Shown here piece after piece: positions 28,378 to 32,234 of a DNA stretch of 32,234 bases. Within the stretch, counting starts at the first letter, position 1, and each line of letters opens with the position of its first letter. Origin of the DNA: Alphaproteobacteria bacterium MarineAlpha5_Bin7 (GTDB taxonomy: Bacteria > Pseudomonadota > Alphaproteobacteria > HIMB59 > GCA-002718135); contig PTKX01000013.1 of assembly GCA_002938195.1 (NCBI GenBank), positions 1 to 32,234 on the forward strand. The letters run 5' to 3'. The notes under the pieces are model-generated. The model did no database searches. It saw only the letters and a list, made by a program, of their open reading frames with translations, and was not told where the DNA came from. The translations under genes and the position numbers were made by a program.

Positions 28378-29163
28378 TTATATTTCATTTTTTTTTGATT
28401 TTAAGATCTCTTTTTTAATATATTTAGTATTATATCCATTGAAAAAATGACCTAAAAGCCCTCTATTTAAATCTGAAGTACCAAATAACCAATCTCCAAA
28501 AGGAAAAGTTAAATTCATATTTAGAGCCATCATAATTCCTTTATTATGATGAGCTGCATGATGTCTTCTAATCGTATTTATGAAAGGCGTATTTCTTACA
28601 ATTACATTATCTTTAATATGACAACAAAAATGCATGATTTCGTAAAGTAAATAAAAAGAAGTCGTGCTGCAAATAAATAACCATCCTACGTTAGTAGATA
28701 TTATTAAACTTAAAATGATTACCCCAGGAGCTGATAATACAGCGATAAAAACAGCAAGTGCGTAGGGAGGAAATAATGTTACTCTCCAGTCATGAGGACC
28801 TGCAAACCTCATTTCTTCTTCAGTAAAGAACTGATGGTGTTGCAATGTATGTCTTGAGTAAATTGCCTTTGCTCCAGGAAATACTCTTGGCTTGTGCATC
28901 ACAAACCTATGAATCCACCATTCAAATAAGTTAGAACCTATGATGGTGATAGGTATTATTGACCATTCCCACCATACTACGTTTTGTATATGGGATGTAA
29001 AATAGTAAATAGCTGTAAAACCAATAGCAAAAATCATTCCAAGGTGAACAAATCCGTTATACCAACCTTTTAAATTGTCCCTATATTTTTTTCTAAATTC
29101 CTTTTGATCTTTATTAAAATTTCCTAATTTTAGTTCTAATTCATTCATATTTTTATCAAACAT
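28378..29163 (-). CDS. Fatty acid hydroxylase/sterol desaturase superfamily membrane protein
   Basis: FEWWIHRFVMHKPR, YSRHTLQHHQFF, HFCCHIKDN, RRHHAAHHN. The listed start (TTG, 29190) lies in the operator; ATG at 29163 or 29148 is more plausible. Confidence 0.85.
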   Translation of the reverse strand: MFDKNMNELELKLGNFNKDQKEFRKKYRDNLKGWYNGFVHLGMIFAIGFTAIYYFTSHIQNVVWWEWSIIPITIIGSNLFEWWIHRFVMHKPRVFPGAKAIYSRHTLQHHQFFTEEEMRFAGPHDWRVTLFPPYALAVFIAVLSAPGVIILSLIISTNVGWLFICSTTSFYLLYEIMHFCCHIKDNVIVRNTPFINTIRRHHAAHHNKGIMMALNMNLTFPFGDWLFGTSDLNRGLLGHFFNGYNTKYIKKEILKSKKNEI

Positions 29164-29179
29164 CAATATATATATTAAT

Positions 29180-29190
29180 TTGTCAGACAA
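29180..29190. promoter_or_regulatory. Palindromic operator-like site TTGTCAGACAA (GntR/FadR-type)
   Basis: Perfect 5-bp arms around a central A; identical core to 20330-20340; in the divergent gap between 29163(-) and 29298(+). Confidence 0.7.
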
Positions 29191-29231
29191 TTAAACTTTT
29201 ATGTAAAGCATATTTTCTCACGTTAGATAGA

Positions 29232-29243
29232 TTATCCACAATT
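29232..29243 (+). promoter_or_regulatory. Shared 12-mer TTATCCACAATT containing DnaA-box consensus
   Basis: Identical to 20342-20353. Confidence 0.45.
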
Positions 29244-29255
29244 TTACAATTATTT

Positions 29256-29285
29256 TTTACAATTACATAAATAAGCTAATATAAT
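29256..29285 (+). promoter_or_regulatory. Candidate promoter for the PanB-like gene
   Basis: TTTACA (29256-29261), 18-nt spacer, TATAAT (29280-29285), 12 nt before the ATG at 29298. Confidence 0.5.
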
Positions 29286-29297
29286 TAAATTAAAAAT

Positions 29298-30143
29298 ATG
29301 GTTAAAAAATATAAAAAAGTATTCTCTATTAGTCTTGAACAAGGGTATAGAAACTATACTGTTCGTGATTTAATAGACTTAAAAGGAAAAAAAAAATTAA
29401 CACAAATTCATGTTTCTACTCCAGAAGAGGCTGCAGCTGCTGAAGAAGCAAGTATAGATTTACTATTGGTTAGAGCATGTCCAGAATTACATTCTATTCG
29501 CAAAGCTGCTCCTAAAACTTTTATGACAGTATCTATTCCTTTTATTAAATATGCCTCCAAAGACCATATAGTTAAAGATTCTTTAGAGGTAATTGAAATG
29601 GGGGTGGATTCTATCACTTGCGGTTCTTGGAATTTAGATTTTATGAAATATTTAAATGGTTTTCAAATTCCTTTTCAAGGACATGCAGGTTTAGTGCCAA
29701 GAAGATCAACTTGGACTGGGGGTATTAAAGCAGTGGGAAAAACATATCAAGAAGCTATAAAATTGTATAAGCAAATAAAAGATATAGAAGACAGTGGTGC
29801 TTGGAGTGTAGAAATTGAATGTGTGCCCCACAAAGTTATGGAAGCGATATCAAAAAATACATCACTCGTAACAATATCTATTGGATCTGGAAATAAAAGT
29901 GATGTTCAATTTTTATTTGCAGAAGATATACTTGGGTGTAGTTCTATAAAACTTCCAAGGCATGCAAAAAAATATAGAGATTTCAATAGGTTCTATCAAA
30001 AAATGCAAAAAGAGAGAATTAATGCATTTAAAGAATATAAAAAAGATGTATTACAAAATAATTTTCCACTAAAAAAACACTCAATTGATATAGAAAATAA
30101 AGAAATTGAAAAATTTCAAAAATATTTAAGCCAGGAAAAATGA
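29298..30143 (+). CDS. PanB-like (ketopantoate hydroxymethyltransferase superfamily) TIM-barrel protein, probably non-canonical
   Basis: IPFQGHAGLVPRRSTWTGGIKAVGKT, DSGAWSVEIECVPHKVMEAISKNTSLVTISIGSGNKSDVQFLFAEDILG follow PanB motif order (GHxGLxPQ, E-x-VP, IGIGAG-DGQ, DxLG), but several active-site positions differ. Confidence 0.72.
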   Translation: MVKKYKKVFSISLEQGYRNYTVRDLIDLKGKKKLTQIHVSTPEEAAAAEEASIDLLLVRACPELHSIRKAAPKTFMTVSIPFIKYASKDHIVKDSLEVIEMGVDSITCGSWNLDFMKYLNGFQIPFQGHAGLVPRRSTWTGGIKAVGKTYQEAIKLYKQIKDIEDSGAWSVEIECVPHKVMEAISKNTSLVTISIGSGNKSDVQFLFAEDILGCSSIKLPRHAKKYRDFNRFYQKMQKERINAFKEYKKDVLQNNFPLKKHSIDIENKEIEKFQKYLSQEK

Positions 30144-30182
30144 TTATCTTTACAAATTTAAAACATTCAAACTATTTATCAA

Positions 30183-30854
30183 ATGCAAACTGACTCAACA
30201 TACTTACTGTGTAAAAAAATTTTTAGAGGCAATAAGCAAGGATCAAAGCTCGTGAATGAAAATTTGTTAGCCATTAAGTATGGTGTTAGTAGAGCATCAT
30301 TAAGAGAGGCTCTTAAAATTTTAAAATCAAAAGGAATTATTAAAAGCAAACAAAAAACAGGAACAGTGATAGAAAAGTATGAAAATTTAAATTTTTTTGA
30401 TAGAGATATACTTGCATGGTCTAAAGGTTCAAAATATGCAGAAAATCTTAGGAAATATTTTATTGAAACTCGATTAATTTTTGAACCAGAAATTACATAT
30501 TTATGCGCCAAACACATTGACTCAAAAAGTAAAAAAGAACTTAATTTAATTTTTAATTCTTTAAAAAATAGTGTCAAAAAAAAAGATATGAAAAAAATAA
30601 TTTCTAATGATTTAGCTTTTCATAGAAAAATAATTTTAAATTGTGGCAATCCAATTTTATATCCTCTTTTGGAATTTATTAATCATGTATTGGAATTAAA
30701 TTTTACTGCAAATCAAAATGAACAAAAAAATTATTTTTTAGGATGGGAAAAAAAGTATTTAAAACAACATGAAGATTTAAAAAATTATATTCTTAAGAAT
30801 AAACCTTTAAAGGCAAAAAATAAAATGATTTCACTTATTTATGAAAATATATAA
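30183..30854 (+). CDS. GntR-family transcriptional regulator, FadR/FCD subfamily
   Basis: wHTH LLAIKYGVSRASLREALKILKSKGIIKSKQKTGTVI; C-terminal FCD-like region RLIFEPEITYLCAKH...DLAFHRKIILNCGNPIL. Confidence 0.87.
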   Translation: MQTDSTYLLCKKIFRGNKQGSKLVNENLLAIKYGVSRASLREALKILKSKGIIKSKQKTGTVIEKYENLNFFDRDILAWSKGSKYAENLRKYFIETRLIFEPEITYLCAKHIDSKSKKELNLIFNSLKNSVKKKDMKKIISNDLAFHRKIILNCGNPILYPLLEFINHVLELNFTANQNEQKNYFLGWEKKYLKQHEDLKNYILKNKPLKAKNKMISLIYENI

Positions 30855-30860
30855 TATCTT

Positions 30861-32234
30861 TTAAAGATCAAAAATCTTTCCAGGATTCATTATATTATTT
30901 GGATCAATAGTTTTTTTTATATTTTTCATTAATGGCATATTATCAGAGTGTTCTTTTATTAGATATTCTTTTTTATTTATTCCTATTCCGTGCTCACCTG
31001 TTACTGTACCTTCGAACTCTAAAGCCTTATCAATTAAAATATTACTAAAATTTCTTATTTTATCATGATCTTCTTTTTTATTAGGGTCATACATAATAGC
31101 TACATGAAAATTGCCATCACCAACATGGCCAACCATTGGGGCACTCAAGCCATATTTTTTAATTTCTTTTTCAGCAAATTTGATACATTCAACAAGATTA
31201 GAGATGGGCACGCAAACATCAGTTGTATAAATTCTTATGTTATTGTGTTGAGATTTAATTGAATAATAAGCCTCATGTCTTGCTTTCCACAATTTATTTC
31301 TATCTTCTGTACTTTCAGCCCACTTAAACTCAGTGCCATTATTATTTTTTGATATTTCATTTACTATTTCAATTGATTCACGATTAGATGCTTCGCTTCC
31401 ATGAAATTCATAAAATAAAGTTGGCTGAACCTCTAAATCTTCTAGTTTGGAATATTTTATACTAATCTCCATTTGATCTCTATTAAGCATTTCAATTCTA
31501 GCTATTGGTACACCATATTGAATGATTTCCTGAGCAGTTAATATTGCTGATTCTAGGTCTGTAAATTGACAAACGGCACTCATTATATTTTCAGGTATTG
31601 GTGATAAACGAAGATGCACCTCTGTTATTATTCCTAACGTTCCCTCTGAGCCAATAAAAAGATTAGTTAGATTATATCCAGCTGATGTTTTTTTTGCTCT
31701 TGATCCAGTTTTAATAATATCACCATTAGGCAGAACAACTGTCAAACCAGTTACGACTGTTCTCATTGTTCCATATCTTACTGCCATTGTTCCGGAAGCA
31801 GATGTTGCAGCCATACCACCAAGAGAAGCATCCGATCCAGGATCAATTGGGAAAAAGAGTCCTTTATCTTTTAATTCTTCATTTAATTGTTTTCTAGTTA
31901 CATAAGCTTGAACACGACAATCAAAGTCTTCAGTGTTTATTGATAAAACTTTATTCATATTTTCTAGAGAAATTGTTATCCCTTTATCATTAGCTACAAC
32001 ATTACCTTCAAGAGAAGTTCCTGTTCCAAAAGGAACAATTGGAATAGAATTTTGATTACAATAATTAGCTAATTTTGATATTTCTTCATTATTATTTGGA
32101 AAAACAACAGCAATTGGAAGAATTGGGTCAAAAATATCCTCTCCTCTTGCATAATTTGACTTTACTGCATCAGAAGTACTAAATCTATCTCCTAATATTT
32201 CTGTAAGTTTTTTTTGCAATTTCTCAGTTTCCAT
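30861..32234 (-). CDS. FAD-linked oxidase, GlcD/D-lactate dehydrogenase (DLD)-type
   Basis: PIVPFGTGTSLEGNVV, DPGSDASLGGMAATSASGTMAVRYGTM, GSEGTLGIITEVHLRL, GHVGDGNFHVAI, GEHGIGINKKEYL. The start codon coincides with the right edge of the window. Confidence 0.9.
   Translation of the reverse strand: METEKLQKKLTEILGDRFSTSDAVKSNYARGEDIFDPILPIAVVFPNNNEEISKLANYCNQNSIPIVPFGTGTSLEGNVVANDKGITISLENMNKVLSINTEDFDCRVQAYVTRKQLNEELKDKGLFFPIDPGSDASLGGMAATSASGTMAVRYGTMRTVVTGLTVVLPNGDIIKTGSRAKKTSAGYNLTNLFIGSEGTLGIITEVHLRLSPIPENIMSAVCQFTDLESAILTAQEIIQYGVPIARIEMLNRDQMEISIKYSKLEDLEVQPTLFYEFHGSEASNRESIEIVNEISKNNNGTEFKWAESTEDRNKLWKARHEAYYSIKSQHNNIRIYTTDVCVPISNLVECIKFAEKEIKKYGLSAPMVGHVGDGNFHVAIMYDPNKKEDHDKIRNFSNILIDKALEFEGTVTGEHGIGINKKEYLIKEHSDNMPLMKNIKKTIDPNNIMNPGKIFDL

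Noticed and set aside
30179-30577. 132-aa minus-strand ORF antisense to the GntR regulator
   Set aside because: Opposite-strand GntR has clear HTH and FCD features; this ORF shows none.
1-32234. Possible CRISPR array, prophage, IS element, toxin-antitoxin or defence island
   Set aside because: No repeat-spacer pattern, transposase, integrase, phage structural or defence-family gene was seen; coding capacity is fully used by metabolic genes.

Overview
AT-rich, densely packed bacterial segment. Base composition and gene content suggest a streamlined marine alphaproteobacterium; this is inferred, not proven. It is almost entirely sugar and sugar-acid catabolism, transport and C1 chemistry, with 32 supportable protein-coding genes plus one cut at the left edge. 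No rRNA, tRNA, CRISPR, phage or IS element was recognised. Main blocks: (i) 1-7447, a sugar-acid operon (three enolase-superfamily enzymes, an IlvD/Edd dehydratase, a DapA-type aldolase, DgoK, DgoA); (ii) 7497-13120, a PotABCD-type ABC transporter split by an antisense ROK kinase/NagB-like pair; (iii) 13120-20297, three SDRs, a D-cysteine desulfhydrase-like PLP enzyme, a xylose-isomerase-like TIM barrel, glutathione-dependent formaldehyde oxidation (FrmA + FghA) and an antisense PhyH-type dioxygenase; (iv) 20426-27180, an RbsBAC-type sugar transporter with Zn-ADH, SMP-30 lactonase and enolase-superfamily dehydratase; (v) 27177-30854, a membrane desaturase/small membrane protein/fatty acid hydroxylase-family trio divergent from a PanB-like protein and a FadR-type GntR regulator; (vi) a GlcD/DLD-type FAD oxidase. 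The most interesting signal is a shared regulatory architecture. Two divergent intergenic regions about 8.8 kb apart each carry the palindrome TTGTCAGACAA and an identical 12-mer TTATCCACAATT, which contains a perfect DnaA-box consensus. This suggests a local GntR regulon joining the sugar cassette, the PhyH dioxygenase, the lipid-modification genes and a PanB homolog that appears to have lost the canonical metal and ketoacid ligands.
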